In this document: one piece after another, positions 42,280 through 52,334 of the stretch
How positions within the stretch are numbered: position 1 is the first letter of the stretch
Layout of the letters: each line of letters opens with the position of its first letter
NCBI GenBank assembly: GCA_022650485.1
Contig: JALCPP010000005.1
Coordinates: 124,001 to 188,000, forward strand
DNA length: 64,000 nt
Direction: 5' to 3'
Source of the DNA: Oscillospiraceae bacterium
Lineage (GTDB): Bacteria; Bacillota; Clostridia; Oscillospirales; Acutalibacteraceae
Translations under genes and position numbers: made by a program
The notes under the pieces: generated by a model
Database searches by the model: none
The model's input: only the letters and a program-made list of their open reading frames with translations
Told to the model about the DNA's origin: nothing

Positions 42280-44456
42280 CAGAAAAAAAATTAAATATGG
42301 ATTCGGCTGATCGCCAGGGAGAGAAAAATCAAAAAGCCGAAATGCCGCAGGGAAAGCATCCCGGGCTTTATCAAAAGATTACTCCCCCGAAAAGTGCCGC
42401 ACAAAAGCAGGAACAGGCACATCCGGCTGCGCGGCAGAACAGACGCTCCGGTACGAAGAAAAATGCGGGGGAAAAGAAGAACGCTGCCCCGCATCGGCCC
42501 GCCCGCCAGCCGGCACAGTCAAAGCAGCAGGGTACGGAGAGTCAGCAGAAGGCTGATTCCACCCAGCAGGCCGGAACGAAGGCACAACCCAAAGCGCAGC
42601 CAAAGGCGCAAAAGGGTTCCCGTCAGAAAAGCGGGGAAAAGCCGCGCGGCGGAAGGCGGAAAAATGCTTCGAAAGAACCGATGACGGCAATTCAGAAAAC
42701 GGTTCAGAAGTACCTGACGGAACAGGATGCACGGGAAAAGAAGGAAGCGGCCGCTCAAAAAAGCAAACGGGGCCGCAGGGGCCGCAAAGGGCCGAAAAAG
42801 CCGTCTATCCGCGCATATTTTCTCGGCGGCTTAAATGAAGTCGGGAAAAACTTCACGTTGTATGAATGTGAAAACGATATGGTCATTGTAGACTGCGGCA
42901 TGGCTTTTCCGGACGGCGATATGCTCGGTGTGGATCTAGTTCTTCCAGATTTCACGTTTGTGGAGCGGAATGCGGAACATATCCGCGGAATTGTACTGAC
43001 CCACGGGCATGAAGATCATATCGGGGCACTGCCATATCTGCTAAAAAAAATTAATGTGCCGATTTACGGTACTCCGTTCACATTGGCACTGATCAACAGC
43101 AAGTTAAAAGAGCACGGACTTCAAAATTCCGTTAAAGCGGTTGTCATTCAGCCCGGTGAGCATGCACAGCTTGGGTGCATGGACATTGAATTTATCCACG
43201 TGAACCACTCTGTTCCGGATGCGGTCTCCGTTGCCATTCATTCCCCCGCGGGCGTGATTGTTCATACGGGCGATTTTAAGATTGACTGCACGCCGGCACA
43301 GGGGAAAATGATTGATTTGGGCCGGTTTGCCCAGCTTGGAAACGAAGGTGTTCTGGCCCTTTTCTCCGATTCAACAAATGCGGAGCGGGAAGGGTATACC
43401 AAATCCGAAAAAAAGGTTGACAGCTGTTTTGACATGCTGTTTAAGCGCGCGCAGGACAACCGTATTATTATTGCGACATTTGCTTCCAATGTCAGCCGTG
43501 TGCAGCAGATTATCAATTGTGCTGTGAAATACGGGCGCAAGGTTGCTCTTTCCGGCAGAAGCATGGTCAATGTCATGACGATCGGTGTGGAACTCGGATA
43601 TCTGGATGTCCCCAAAGGGGTGCTGATCGATATCGACATGATTAACCGCTACCCCAAAAATAAAATTGTTCTTGTTACGACCGGCAGTCAGGGCGAACCG
43701 ATGAGCGCTTTGACGAGAATGGCTTTTGCAGACCACCGCAAAGTAGAAGTCGGTCCTGACGATTGCATCATCATCTCTGCCCGTCCGATTCCGGGTAATG
43801 AGAAAACTATCGGAAATGTGATTGATGAGCTGATGAAACGCGGCTGCCGCGTCGTCTATGAATCTATGTATGAAGTCCATGTTTCCGGTCATGCCTGCCA
43901 AGAGGAACTGAAGCTGATGCAGGGCATTGTCAAACCAAAATATTTTATTCCTGTTCACGGCGAACAGAAAATGCTGCGTAAAAACGCGGAGCTGTCCTAT
44001 TCCATGGGACGTGACCCCAAGAATGTATTTATTGGGGATAACGGAGACGTGGTGGAACTTAACGAAGACTATATGAAGCGCCTTGCTCCGGTTCCGGCCG
44101 GTCGGGTTTTGGTGGACGGCCTGGGGGTCGGCGATGTCGGCAGTGTTGTACTGCGGGACCGCAAGCATCTTGCTGAAGACGGCCTGATTGTGGTTGTCTG
44201 CACCATTTCCTGCACGGACGGTCATATCATATCGGGACCGGACGTGGTTTCCCGTGGATTTGTCTATGTGCGGGAGTCCGAACCGCTGATTGATGAAGCG
44301 CGCGATCTGGTTACTTCTGTTTTACAGGAATGCGCGGAAAAGAGAATCCATGACTGGGGAACTTTGAAGACCCGAATCAAAGACGAACTGTCCAGATTGC
44401 TGTACAGCCGTACGCGCCGCAGTCCGATGGTCCTGCCGATCATCATGGAAGTGTAA
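42276..44456 (+). CDS. rnj: Ribonuclease J with long basic N-terminal extension
   Basis: RNase J is a metallo-beta-lactamase/beta-CASP enzyme with endo- and 5' exonuclease activity in mRNA decay. From GTG at 42276 (GGAGG seven bases before it) the protein has 726 residues. The first 170 or so are low-complexity and rich in Lys, Arg, Gln, Ala and Pro, ending in KRGRRGRKGPKKP. The catalytic core starts at IRAYFLGGLNEVGKNF and has the metal motif VLTHGHEDHIGALPYL, HTGDFKID, FSDSTNAEREGYT, and the beta-CASP PVHGEQKML. A typical RNase J has about 555 residues, so the extension is additional. It may bind RNA. Confidence 0.93.
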   Translation: MTEKKLNMDSADRQGEKNQKAEMPQGKHPGLYQKITPPKSAAQKQEQAHPAARQNRRSGTKKNAGEKKNAAPHRPARQPAQSKQQGTESQQKADSTQQAGTKAQPKAQPKAQKGSRQKSGEKPRGGRRKNASKEPMTAIQKTVQKYLTEQDAREKKEAAAQKSKRGRRGRKGPKKPSIRAYFLGGLNEVGKNFTLYECENDMVIVDCGMAFPDGDMLGVDLVLPDFTFVERNAEHIRGIVLTHGHEDHIGALPYLLKKINVPIYGTPFTLALINSKLKEHGLQNSVKAVVIQPGEHAQLGCMDIEFIHVNHSVPDAVSVAIHSPAGVIVHTGDFKIDCTPAQGKMIDLGRFAQLGNEGVLALFSDSTNAEREGYTKSEKKVDSCFDMLFKRAQDNRIIIATFASNVSRVQQIINCAVKYGRKVALSGRSMVNVMTIGVELGYLDVPKGVLIDIDMINRYPKNKIVLVTTGSQGEPMSALTRMAFADHRKVEVGPDDCIIISARPIPGNEKTIGNVIDELMKRGCRVVYESMYEVHVSGHACQEELKLMQGIVKPKYFIPVHGEQKMLRKNAELSYSMGRDPKNVFIGDNGDVVELNEDYMKRLAPVPAGRVLVDGLGVGDVGSVVLRDRKHLAEDGLIVVVCTISCTDGHIISGPDVVSRGFVYVRESEPLIDEARDLVTSVLQECAEKRIHDWGTLKTRIKDELSRLLYSRTRRSPMVLPIIMEV

Positions 44457-44486
44457 CAGTCCCGGACAGTCTAAGGGGTAATCAGT

Positions 44487-46466
44487 TTGAAAAGGAAAGT
44501 ATGGGCATCTTCTCCTGTCTTTTTTGTCATTTCAGCAGTCCTTATGCTGACAGCCGGCATCAGCTGGTTTTGGAACACCGCTGTTTTCACCGCAGAGATT
44601 TCCCTTGCGGTGGTCTCTATTGCGGCGGTTCTGTTTGCCAACTGGCATTTTAAGGCGCACGTTTCCTATGCCGCGAAAGCAGCATCGGAAGTTCTTACCG
44701 GGGACCAGTACCGGGCGTTGCAGCAGTTTGGGCTGCCGGTTGCCGTTGTTGGGGCGGAAGGGGATGTTATTTGGGTTAATGATGCGTTCGCGGAGCAGGT
44801 CAGCGGCGGCCATGTCTGTCTTGGCGATCATATCATGAAATTTATTTATCCTTCCACTATGGAAGAAATTCTTACTTCCGCCGGAACCGACATTGCGGTC
44901 GGCCTGCGTCAATACACGGTGTTCGGCATTCAGACGGATGCGGGAAGTGTTCTGTATTTTCTGGATGAAACGGCTTTTCAGGAAATCAGCCGGAATTATG
45001 AGGCAAGCCGTCCGATTGTCATGCTGGCCAGTTTTGACAACCGAGAGGAGCTTACGCGGGATTCCAGCTCCAGCGAAGAAATCAAAATTGCTTCCGAAGT
45101 GGAGGATGTTCTGAGCCGCTGGGCGCAGGAATTGGGCGGATTTTTCAAGCGTATCAGCAACGGGCGTTATCTGGTCCTGACCGATGAAGTTCACTTGAGC
45201 GACGAAATGAAAAAGCGTTTTCCTGTTCTTGATGCCGTGCGCGGCATCAAGGCCGGGGATCGTTTGAGCGCCACCGTTTCTATTGGGGTTGCCCGCGGGG
45301 CGAAAAATTTGCAGGAAGCGGACGACTGGGCAAGAGATGCATTAAATATGGCTTTGGGACGCGGCGGCGATCAGGTCGCGGTGAAACAGGCAAACGATAC
45401 ATATGAATTTTTTGGCGGACTTTCGGGCGGGATGGAGAAACGGGATTCCGTGCGCACCCGCGTCTTTGCGGCGTCTATTTCAGACGATATCAAAGAAAGC
45501 GACGTCGTTTTCATCATGGGCCACAAGTATTCGGACCTTGACTGTATCGGCGCTGCAATCGGTATTTGGAACGTAGCCTGCAAAGCATTGTGCCGTCCGT
45601 CATATATTGTTGCAAACCTGACGCAGAGCCTTGCGTCGCCGCAGATTACATCGCTGGCGAACGCTTACCCGGACGAGAAGATCTTTATGTCTCCTCAGGA
45701 AGCACAGTCGATCCTTACACAGAGAAGCTTGCTTATTGTGGTTGACACGCATTCGCAGGATTTTGTGGAAAGCGCTGACCTGCTTCAGTCCGCTGCCCGA
45801 ATTGTTGTGATTGACCATCACCGCATGATGGTTCGCCACATTCAGAATTCACTGGTCTTCTTTCACGAGCCATATGCCAGTTCCACTTGTGAAATGGTGA
45901 CGGAACTGCTGCAGTATATTGACGACAGTCATCTGACGCAGACAGAAGCGGAAGCGCTGCTTTCCGGTATTATGCTCGACACAAAGAATTTTGTGCTGAA
46001 AACGGGTGCGCGGACTTTTGAAGCTGCGGCCTATCTTCGCCGCAGGGGTGCGGATACGGTCAACGTGAAACGAATGTTTTCGGATTCGATCGACGCGTAT
46101 AAAGCCAAATATAAAATTGTATCAAATGCTGAAATCTTCAATCGGTTTGCTGTCGCGTTTACGGAAAAGGAATTTCCGGAGCTCCGGGTTGCGTCTGCAC
46201 AGGCGGCGGACGAACTTCTGTCTATTCAAGGAATCGACGCTTCCTTTGTGCTGTTTCCGTCGGGTGGTGCGACTAATATTTCCGCGCGTTCGCTGGGTGA
46301 TGTTAACGTTCAGCTGATTATGGAAGCATTGGGCGGGGGCGGTCATTTGACCATGGCCGGCGCACAGCTCAGTGATACACCGGTCAGACAAGCGCGGAAA
46401 CGCTTGATTGAGGCAATTCAGGAATTTTCAGAAAAAATGTCAAATCATACAAACGAAAGACTATAA
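44487..46466 (+). CDS. gdpP: Cyclic-di-AMP phosphodiesterase GdpP (DHH/DHHA1)
   Basis: GdpP breaks down c-di-AMP and thereby affects osmotic and cell wall balance. The 659-residue protein has two N-terminal membrane helices (residues 10-50), a PAS-like domain (about 75-170), a degenerate GGDEF domain ending near residue 310 ([12 protein letters not shown]), then the DHH domain with [28 protein letters not shown] and VVIDHHRMM, and DHHA1 ending with [15 protein letters not shown]. The start is TTG at 44487 behind AAGGGG. It is followed 11 bases on by rplI, the usual order in Firmicutes. Confidence 0.94.
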   Translation: MKRKVWASSPVFFVISAVLMLTAGISWFWNTAVFTAEISLAVVSIAAVLFANWHFKAHVSYAAKAASEVLTGDQYRALQQFGLPVAVVGAEGDVIWVNDAFAEQVSGGHVCLGDHIMKFIYPSTMEEILTSAGTDIAVGLRQYTVFGIQTDAGSVLYFLDETAFQEISRNYEASRPIVMLASFDNREELTRDSSSSEEIKIASEVEDVLSRWAQELGGFFKRISNGRYLVLTDEVHLSDEMKKRFPVLDAVRGIKAGDRLSATVSIGVARGAKNLQEADDWARDALNMALGRGGDQVAVKQANDTYEFFGGLSGGMEKRDSVRTRVFAASISDDIKESDVVFIMGHKYSDLDCIGAAIGIWNVACKALCRPSYIVANLTQSLASPQITSLANAYPDEKIFMSPQEAQSILTQRSLLIVVDTHSQDFVESADLLQSAARIVVIDHHRMMVRHIQNSLVFFHEPYASSTCEMVTELLQYIDDSHLTQTEAEALLSGIMLDTKNFVLKTGARTFEAAAYLRRRGADTVNVKRMFSDSIDAYKAKYKIVSNAEIFNRFAVAFTEKEFPELRVASAQAADELLSIQGIDASFVLFPSGGATNISARSLGDVNVQLIMEALGGGGHLTMAGAQLSDTPVRQARKRLIEAIQEFSEKMSNHTNERL

Positions 46467-46477
46467 GGAGGTATCCC

Positions 46478-46927
46478 ATGAAGGTAGTACTGCTGCAAGA
46501 TGTAAAAGGCACCGGAAAAAAGGGGGAGCTTGTTCAGGCAAGCGATGGGTACGCCAGAAATTTTCTTTTGCCGCGCAAATTGGCAAAAGAAGCGACCGCA
46601 CAGGTGATGAGCGAACTGAAAAGTGCGGAATCCGCGAAGCAGTGGCGCATTCGCAAGGCGAAAGAAGAAGCCCATGCGGCGGCGGAGTCCATTGAAGGAA
46701 AAACCATCCGCCTGTTTGCAAAGGCAGGGCAGGGCGGAAGATTGTTCGGCTCTGTAACATCGAAAGAAATTGCCGAAGAATTGAAAAAGAGCTTTCATGT
46801 GGATGTGGACAAGCGCAAGATAGAGCTGAACGGAGATATCCGCGCTTTCGGCACTTACGAGTGTGAAGTGAAGCTGTATGCCGGTATTTCCGCTAAAATT
46901 TATGTCTTGGTGGGCGAACAGCAGTAA
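46478..46927 (+). CDS. rplI: Ribosomal protein L9
   Basis: The 149-residue large-subunit protein has the N-terminal rRNA-binding domain [20 protein letters not shown] and [20 protein letters not shown], a long central helix ([20 protein letters not shown]) and a C-terminal domain with [24 protein letters not shown] lies seven bases before the ATG. It sits between gdpP and dnaB as in Bacillus and Clostridium. Confidence 0.96.
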   Translation: MKVVLLQDVKGTGKKGELVQASDGYARNFLLPRKLAKEATAQVMSELKSAESAKQWRIRKAKEEAHAAAESIEGKTIRLFAKAGQGGRLFGSVTSKEIAEELKKSFHVDVDKRKIELNGDIRAFGTYECEVKLYAGISAKIYVLVGEQQ

Positions 46928-46991
46928 GAACGTGGTTCTTATGGAATCGGACGAATGTTACTGCTTGAAAGAATAAAAGGGGGAAGTTTGG

Positions 46992-48362
46992 ATGGAACCG
47001 ATGGAAACGGGCGCGTATTCCGGCTTGAATCTGCCGTTTAGCCCGGAAGCTGAGCAATCTGTGCTTGGTGCGGTTCTGCTGGATTCTTCCTGCCTGGACC
47101 GTGTGGCGGAAATCCTGCCCCGCCCGGAATATTTTTACCAGACGAACAACAGCCTGATTTACACCGAGATGCTGGAAATGTTTACCCAGGGCAAACCGGT
47201 GGACTTTATCACACTGCTGGAAAAGCTGCGGCAGACGGATGGGTTTGAGGATAACGGCGGGAAGACCTATCTGCTTCAGCTGGCGCAGCTGGTCCCTTCC
47301 ATTTCCAATGTGGAAACTTACGCCAAGATTGTTCGTGACAAGTACGATGTCCGCACGCTGATTACCACCGCGCGCGACATTGTGGAAGAGGCTTCTTCCG
47401 GTGCGGCTGATTCCGCAACTTTGCTGGACAGCGCGGAGCAGCGAATCTTCGATATCCGCCGCGGAAAGAATATGCAGGGACTCAAGCGTATCGATGAAAT
47501 TATCGTCGATGAATTCGATCGCCTTGATCTGCTGAATTCTCCGGATGCAGATCAATATAAGGGTGTGCCGACCGGCGTTCGTGAACTTGATGAGACCATT
47601 ACGGGTCTCAACCGGTCCGACTTTATTCTGCTGGGTGCCCGCCCTGGCATGGGAAAAACCAGCTTTGCACTGAACATTGCCCGCCATGCGGCGGTAAAGG
47701 CCCAAAAACGGGTCGCGTTTTTTTCGCTGGAAATGAGTAATGAACAGTTGGTTTCCCGCCTTTTGTCCACGGAAGCGCTGGTTGAGGGGACCAAACTTCG
47801 TACCGGCAAGCTGAGTGAGGACGAATGGGCTCGGCTGATTGAAGCCGGCGACATTCTTTCCAAAGCACAGCTGTATTTTGATGATAACCCGGGGATCACG
47901 GTGCCGGAAATCAAAGCAAAACTCCGTCGGCTGAGGGATGTCGATCTTGTTGTGATCGACTATCTGCAGTTGATGACGGCTTCCCGGCGGATTGATAACC
48001 GTGTTCAGGAAATTTCGCAGATTACCAGAAACTTAAAAATTATGGCGAAAGAATTGAATGTGCCGGTGCTTACCCTGTCGCAGCTGGCCCGTGACAGTGA
48101 AAAGAGGACCAACCACCGCCCGGTTCTTTCAGACCTGCGTGATTCCGGTTCCATCGAGCAGGACGCGGATATTGTGTTGTTCTTGTATCGGGAAGAATAC
48201 TATCAGGATTCCGGGGAACCTTCAGAGGATGCGGACCGCAACCAGAGCGAGTGTATTGTCGCGAAGAACCGCCATGGGCAGACCAAGTCGGTCCCGCTGC
48301 ACTGGCAGGGAGAATTTATGCGCTTTACCGCGCAGGAGGTTGTGCACAGTGAGCCTGATTGA
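46992..48362 (+). CDS. dnaB: Replicative DNA helicase DnaB
   Basis: This is the hexameric 5'-3' helicase at the replication fork. The 456-residue protein has the N-terminal primase-interacting domain LPFSPEAEQSVLGAVLLDSS, and the RecA-like domain with Walker A ILLGARPGMGKTSFALNIA, FFSLEMSNEQLVSRLLS, Walker B VVIDYLQLM, and EIAKNRHG-like IVAKNRHGQTKSVPLHW. AAAAGGGGGAAG lies before the ATG. The end overlaps tilS by 14 bases, so the two are coupled. Confidence 0.95.
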   Translation: MEPMETGAYSGLNLPFSPEAEQSVLGAVLLDSSCLDRVAEILPRPEYFYQTNNSLIYTEMLEMFTQGKPVDFITLLEKLRQTDGFEDNGGKTYLLQLAQLVPSISNVETYAKIVRDKYDVRTLITTARDIVEEASSGAADSATLLDSAEQRIFDIRRGKNMQGLKRIDEIIVDEFDRLDLLNSPDADQYKGVPTGVRELDETITGLNRSDFILLGARPGMGKTSFALNIARHAAVKAQKRVAFFSLEMSNEQLVSRLLSTEALVEGTKLRTGKLSEDEWARLIEAGDILSKAQLYFDDNPGITVPEIKAKLRRLRDVDLVVIDYLQLMTASRRIDNRVQEISQITRNLKIMAKELNVPVLTLSQLARDSEKRTNHRPVLSDLRDSGSIEQDADIVLFLYREEYYQDSGEPSEDADRNQSECIVAKNRHGQTKSVPLHWQGEFMRFTAQEVVHSEPD

Positions 48363-49719
48363 GGCGCTTGAGCAAAAAATCAGGAATACCATTGAGGAAG
48401 AGGATATGTTCCCCGCCGGGTGCCGGATCATTGCCGCACTTTCCGGCGGGGCCGATTCCCTGGCGCTGGTTCACTTTTTATCCGGCTATGCCAAACAGCA
48501 TGGGCTCGGTCTGACGGCGGCTCATGTCAACCATGGCCTGCGTGGAAAAGAGTCCGATGCGGATGAGGCGTTTGTTGTTTCGTGGTGTGCCGAACATCAC
48601 GTGGAACTTCGCGTGCTTCATGCCGATGTAGCGGCGCTTGCCAAGAAAAGTTCACAGGGGCTGGAAGAATGCGGGCGCAATGTCCGCTATCGTTATTTTC
48701 GCAGCCTTTCGGGGCAGGGGGCCCGCATTGCGACGGCTCATACCCTGACCGACAGCGCTGAGACGGTGCTGATGAATCTGGCGAAGGGAGCCGGGCCGCG
48801 GGGCCTTTCAGGAATCCCGCCCGTCAGGGACGATATCGTGCGCCCGCTGATTCGCGTGACCAGAGAAGAAGTGGAAGCCTATTGCAGCTGTTACGGTTTA
48901 AACTACGTGACGGACCGTACGAATTTTTCCGATGAGTATGCGCGAAACCGCATTCGCCACCATGTGGTTCCTGTTTTGCGCGGTATCAATTCCGGCTTTG
49001 AACAGGCGATATCCCGGACAACGCGTCTGCTGCGCCAGGATGAGAAATATTTTGAAACGATTGCGCGGCAAGAGCTGAACCGGGCCGCCGATGCACACGG
49101 CGGATATTCCCTGCATGCTCTGCGTGGTCAGCCGGACTGTATTCTTGCCCGTATGATCGAAACTGCGGTCAGAAAAAAGACCGGCGCGCGTATGGAGTAC
49201 GGGCATCTTGAAGCGGTAATCCGCATGATTCGCTCCGGACATGGAAATATCACTCTTCCCGGCGGAATACAATGCGGCGCAAACGGCAATACTCTATTTG
49301 TTTACTCTCAATCCGGGCAGCCCATTCAGTGGAAGGTACCGCTGGACTGCCCCGAAACACGGCTTCCGGACGGGAGAGTTCTTTGCATTCGGCCTGAATG
49401 TTCTTCTGTAAAAAATAGCAATAAAATTAATAATTTGTTATTTAATAATCGTATCAACTATGATACAATAATGAATACTAATAGTTTTATCCGCACCAGG
49501 CTTCCCGGCGATCGGTTCGTTCCTGCGGGCCGAGGGGTAACCAAAACGCTGAAGAAGCTGTTTAATGAAAAAAAAATCCCCCCGTTCCGCCGGGAACAGC
49601 TTGTTGTTCTGGAAAGCGGCGGAGAGATTCTGTGGATAGAAGAGATCGGTCCGTCGCAAAAAGCGGCGGTTGCCGAAAACACCCGGCAAACAGCCGAAAT
49701 AATTATCAAGGAGTGCTGA
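48349..49719 (+). CDS. tilS: tRNA(Ile)-lysidine synthase
   Basis: TilS changes C34 of tRNA-Ile(CAU) to lysidine so that it reads AUA. From the GTG at 48349 (GGAGG nine bases upstream) the protein has 456 residues. It shows the PP-loop ALSGGADSLALVHFL, AAHVNHGLRGKESDAD, ATAHTLTDSAETVLMNLAKG, and the C-terminal domains. The region at 49405-49485, coding a SSVKNSNKINNLLF-type linker, is far more AT-rich than the rest and is full of Asn, unlike the neighbouring protein. hpt follows after six bases. Confidence 0.93.
   Translation: MSLIEALEQKIRNTIEEEDMFPAGCRIIAALSGGADSLALVHFLSGYAKQHGLGLTAAHVNHGLRGKESDADEAFVVSWCAEHHVELRVLHADVAALAKKSSQGLEECGRNVRYRYFRSLSGQGARIATAHTLTDSAETVLMNLAKGAGPRGLSGIPPVRDDIVRPLIRVTREEVEAYCSCYGLNYVTDRTNFSDEYARNRIRHHVVPVLRGINSGFEQAISRTTRLLRQDEKYFETIARQELNRAADAHGGYSLHALRGQPDCILARMIETAVRKKTGARMEYGHLEAVIRMIRSGHGNITLPGGIQCGANGNTLFVYSQSGQPIQWKVPLDCPETRLPDGRVLCIRPECSSVKNSNKINNLLFNNRINYDTIMNTNSFIRTRLPGDRFVPAGRGVTKTLKKLFNEKKIPPFRREQLVVLESGGEILWIEEIGPSQKAAVAENTRQTAEIIIKEC
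49435..49466 (+). promoter_or_regulatory. Possible internal promoter and inverted repeat within tilS
   Basis: TTGTTA (49435-49440) and TATGAT (49459-49464) have 18 bp between them, inside a strongly AT-rich stretch of the coding region. They overlap the inverted repeat GTATCA-ACTA-TGATAC (49451-49466). They could supply extra transcription of hpt and ftsH. Confidence 0.35.
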
Positions 49720-49725
49720 CAATCT

Positions 49726-50274
49726 GTGCACCAGTTAACCGATGACATTGAAAAAGTTTTATTCAGCGAGGAAAAGCTCGCGGGGATCGTTTCAAAGATG
49801 GGGGCGACAATCAGTAAGGAGTATCAGGGGAAGAACCTGCTGCTGGTTAGTATTTTAAAGGGTTCCGTGGTCTTTATGTCCGACTTGATGCGGAGTATTA
49901 CAATTCCCTGCAGCATCGATTTTATGGCGGTTTCCAGCTATGGTTCCGGCATGAAAACTTCGGGGGTCGTTAAAATTATTAAAGATCTGGATATCAACCT
50001 GAAAGGGTATGATGTCTTAATCGTTGAAGATATTCTGGACAGTGGCCTGACTTTAAGTTACATACTGGAACTTTTGCAGGCACGTCAGCCGAAGAGCATC
50101 CGTCTCTGCACGCTGTTTGATAAGCCGGACCGCAGAACCGTTGATATTAAGGCCAATTATGTGGGAACAGTGGTTCCGGATGAATTTATTGTTGGTTATG
50201 GCCTTGATTATGATGAAAAATACAGGAACCTTCCATTTGTCGGCATCTTAAAGCCGGAGGTTTACGGGGGCTGA
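49726..50274 (+). CDS. hpt: Hypoxanthine phosphoribosyltransferase
   Basis: Hpt salvages hypoxanthine and guanine with PRPP. The 182-residue protein has [19 protein letters not shown], the [11 protein letters not shown] loop, the PRPP-binding motif [20 protein letters not shown], and [21 protein letters not shown] at the end (here preceded by VVPDE). The start is GTG at 49726 behind AAGGAG. The tilS-hpt-ftsH order is standard in Firmicutes. Confidence 0.94.
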   Translation: MHQLTDDIEKVLFSEEKLAGIVSKMGATISKEYQGKNLLLVSILKGSVVFMSDLMRSITIPCSIDFMAVSSYGSGMKTSGVVKIIKDLDINLKGYDVLIVEDILDSGLTLSYILELLQARQPKSIRLCTLFDKPDRRTVDIKANYVGTVVPDEFIVGYGLDYDEKYRNLPFVGILKPEVYGG

Positions 50275-50317
50275 ACGGACAACGGGAGGACCGATTCATA
50301 TAAGGAGTGAAACGTAT

Positions 50318-52231
50318 TTGGACAACAGAAAGACCGTAAAAAATATTGCCATGTTTCTGGGCATACCGATCCTGCTGCTGGTTTTGCTTGCGATGGTCCT
50401 AAACAACCATTCCGATAAAACGTATAATTATTCTGAAATTCTGTATTATTTTGAAGACCAGAAGGTTACGGATTATTCCCTGGATCTTGGCAGCGGTGAG
50501 ATGATCATCAAATTAAAGGATAACACTCAGATTTCCTATGTTGCGCCAAGTTCGACGCTTTTATTTGAGGATATTTCTCCATATGTAAAGCAGTACAACC
50601 GGGATCACCCGAATGCCCGTATGACTTTTAATTATAAGCGGCCGGCAGAGACAACATGGCTTTCCAGTTTGCTGCCGATGCTTCTGACGCTTGCCGTAAT
50701 GCTGCTGTTCTGGTGGTTTATGATGAAACGCCTGAACACTTCCATGGGGGACGCCGGAAAGCAGATGAATTTCGGAAAAGCCAAGATTAAGCAGATGGCG
50801 GACGAAAAGCGCAAGACGACCTTTGCGGATGTGGCTGGAGCGGATGAGGAAAAAGAAGAACTGCAGGAGATTGTGGAATTTCTGAAAAATCCGCGCAAAT
50901 ATAATGACTTGGGCGCGCGTATTCCGAAAGGCGTGCTGTTAGTGGGCCCTCCGGGCACCGGTAAAACACTGCTGGCCCGCGCAGTGGCGGGGGAAGCCGG
51001 CGTTCCGTTTTTCTCCATTTCCGGTTCCGACTTTGTCGAGATGTTTGTCGGTGTCGGTGCATCCCGTGTGCGCGACTTGTTTGAACAGGCAAAGAAAAAT
51101 TCGCCCTGCATCATCTTTATCGATGAGATTGATGCCGTGGGCCGTCAGCGTGGCGCAGGCCTCGGCGGCGGGCACGATGAGCGTGAGCAGACATTAAATC
51201 AGCTGCTGGTCGAAATGGATGGCTTTGGTGCGAACGAAGGCGTTATCATGATCGCAGCGACAAACCGTCCCGACATCCTTGACCCGGCGTTAATGCGCCC
51301 CGGGCGTTTTGACCGCCAGGTTATGGTAGGTTATCCCGATATCAAGGGACGTGAGGCGATTTTGAAAGTCCATGCCCGTGGAAAGCCGGTTGCCCCGGAT
51401 GTGGAGCTAAAAACGATTGCCAAGTCTACCGCCGGATTTACCGGCGCGGATTTGGAAAACCTGCTTAATGAATCTGCGCTCTTGGCCGCGAGAAAAAGTT
51501 TAAAAGCCATTACGATGGATGAAATTGAGGAGGCCACCATTAAGGTTGTGGTGGGCGCCGAGAAGAAGAGCCATGTAATGACTGAAAAGGAAAAGAAAAT
51601 TACCGCTTATCATGAAGCGGGACATGCAGTGGCGACTTTTTACAGCCCGACGCAGGACCCTGTTCATCAGATCTCGATTATTCCGCGCGGTATGGCGGGC
51701 GGTTATACCATGCAAATCCCCACGGAAGACCGTGCCTACCGTTCCCGCAAGGAAATGGAAGAGGATCTTGTTGTCATGCTGGGCGGACGCGTCTCGGAAG
51801 CACTTACAATGGATGATATTTCAACAGGTGCTTCCAATGATATTGAGCGTGCCACAAAACTTGCTCGCAGCATGGTGACAAAATACGGAATGTCGGACGA
51901 ACTTGGCCCTATTACTTATGGGCAGGATGAAGGGGAGCCGTTCCTTGGCCGCGACATGGGTCATATCCGGAATTATTCGGAAGCGACTTCCTCCGCAATC
52001 GACCGTGAAATCAAGCGGTTGATGACAACCGCTTATAACAGGACGGAAAGCATCCTCAAGTCGCATATGGAAAAGCTTGACGGGGTTGCCAAGTATCTGT
52101 TTGAAAATGAAAAAATGAGCGGGGAAGAATTTGCGAAAATGATGAAAGGCTCCGGTCCGGAGCCGACATCTCCGCAGGATGGGCCGGTATCCGGAACTTC
52201 CTCGGAAAATACGGCTGCTGAAATCGGCTGA
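50318..52231 (+). CDS. ftsH: ATP-dependent zinc metalloprotease FtsH
   Basis: The membrane-bound AAA+ protease degrades unfolded or regulatory membrane proteins. The 637-residue protein has two membrane helices (about residues 8-25 and 112-132) around an extracytoplasmic domain, the AAA domain with Walker [21 protein letters not shown], Walker [16 protein letters not shown], the second region of homology [10 protein letters not shown], and the zinc site HEAGH (residues 432-436) with a downstream Asp ligand in [15 protein letters not shown]. The start is TTG at 50318 behind AAGGAGTG. Confidence 0.96.
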   Translation: MDNRKTVKNIAMFLGIPILLLVLLAMVLNNHSDKTYNYSEILYYFEDQKVTDYSLDLGSGEMIIKLKDNTQISYVAPSSTLLFEDISPYVKQYNRDHPNARMTFNYKRPAETTWLSSLLPMLLTLAVMLLFWWFMMKRLNTSMGDAGKQMNFGKAKIKQMADEKRKTTFADVAGADEEKEELQEIVEFLKNPRKYNDLGARIPKGVLLVGPPGTGKTLLARAVAGEAGVPFFSISGSDFVEMFVGVGASRVRDLFEQAKKNSPCIIFIDEIDAVGRQRGAGLGGGHDEREQTLNQLLVEMDGFGANEGVIMIAATNRPDILDPALMRPGRFDRQVMVGYPDIKGREAILKVHARGKPVAPDVELKTIAKSTAGFTGADLENLLNESALLAARKSLKAITMDEIEEATIKVVVGAEKKSHVMTEKEKKITAYHEAGHAVATFYSPTQDPVHQISIIPRGMAGGYTMQIPTEDRAYRSRKEMEEDLVVMLGGRVSEALTMDDISTGASNDIERATKLARSMVTKYGMSDELGPITYGQDEGEPFLGRDMGHIRNYSEATSSAIDREIKRLMTTAYNRTESILKSHMEKLDGVAKYLFENEKMSGEEFAKMMKGSGPEPTSPQDGPVSGTSSENTAAEIG

Positions 52232-52334
52232 GCTGAAAACATCAATAGAGTGATAAAGGGGGAATGTTGCCACATTCCCCTTTTAATTGCCTTTTTCAAT
52301 ATGGCGGAAATAAAAAGTTTAGGGGGGTCCCTGA

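Noticed and set aside
43371-44225. Minus-strand open frame of 284 codons
   Set aside because: Antisense to the catalytic core of RNase J, with no ribosome site and no family features.
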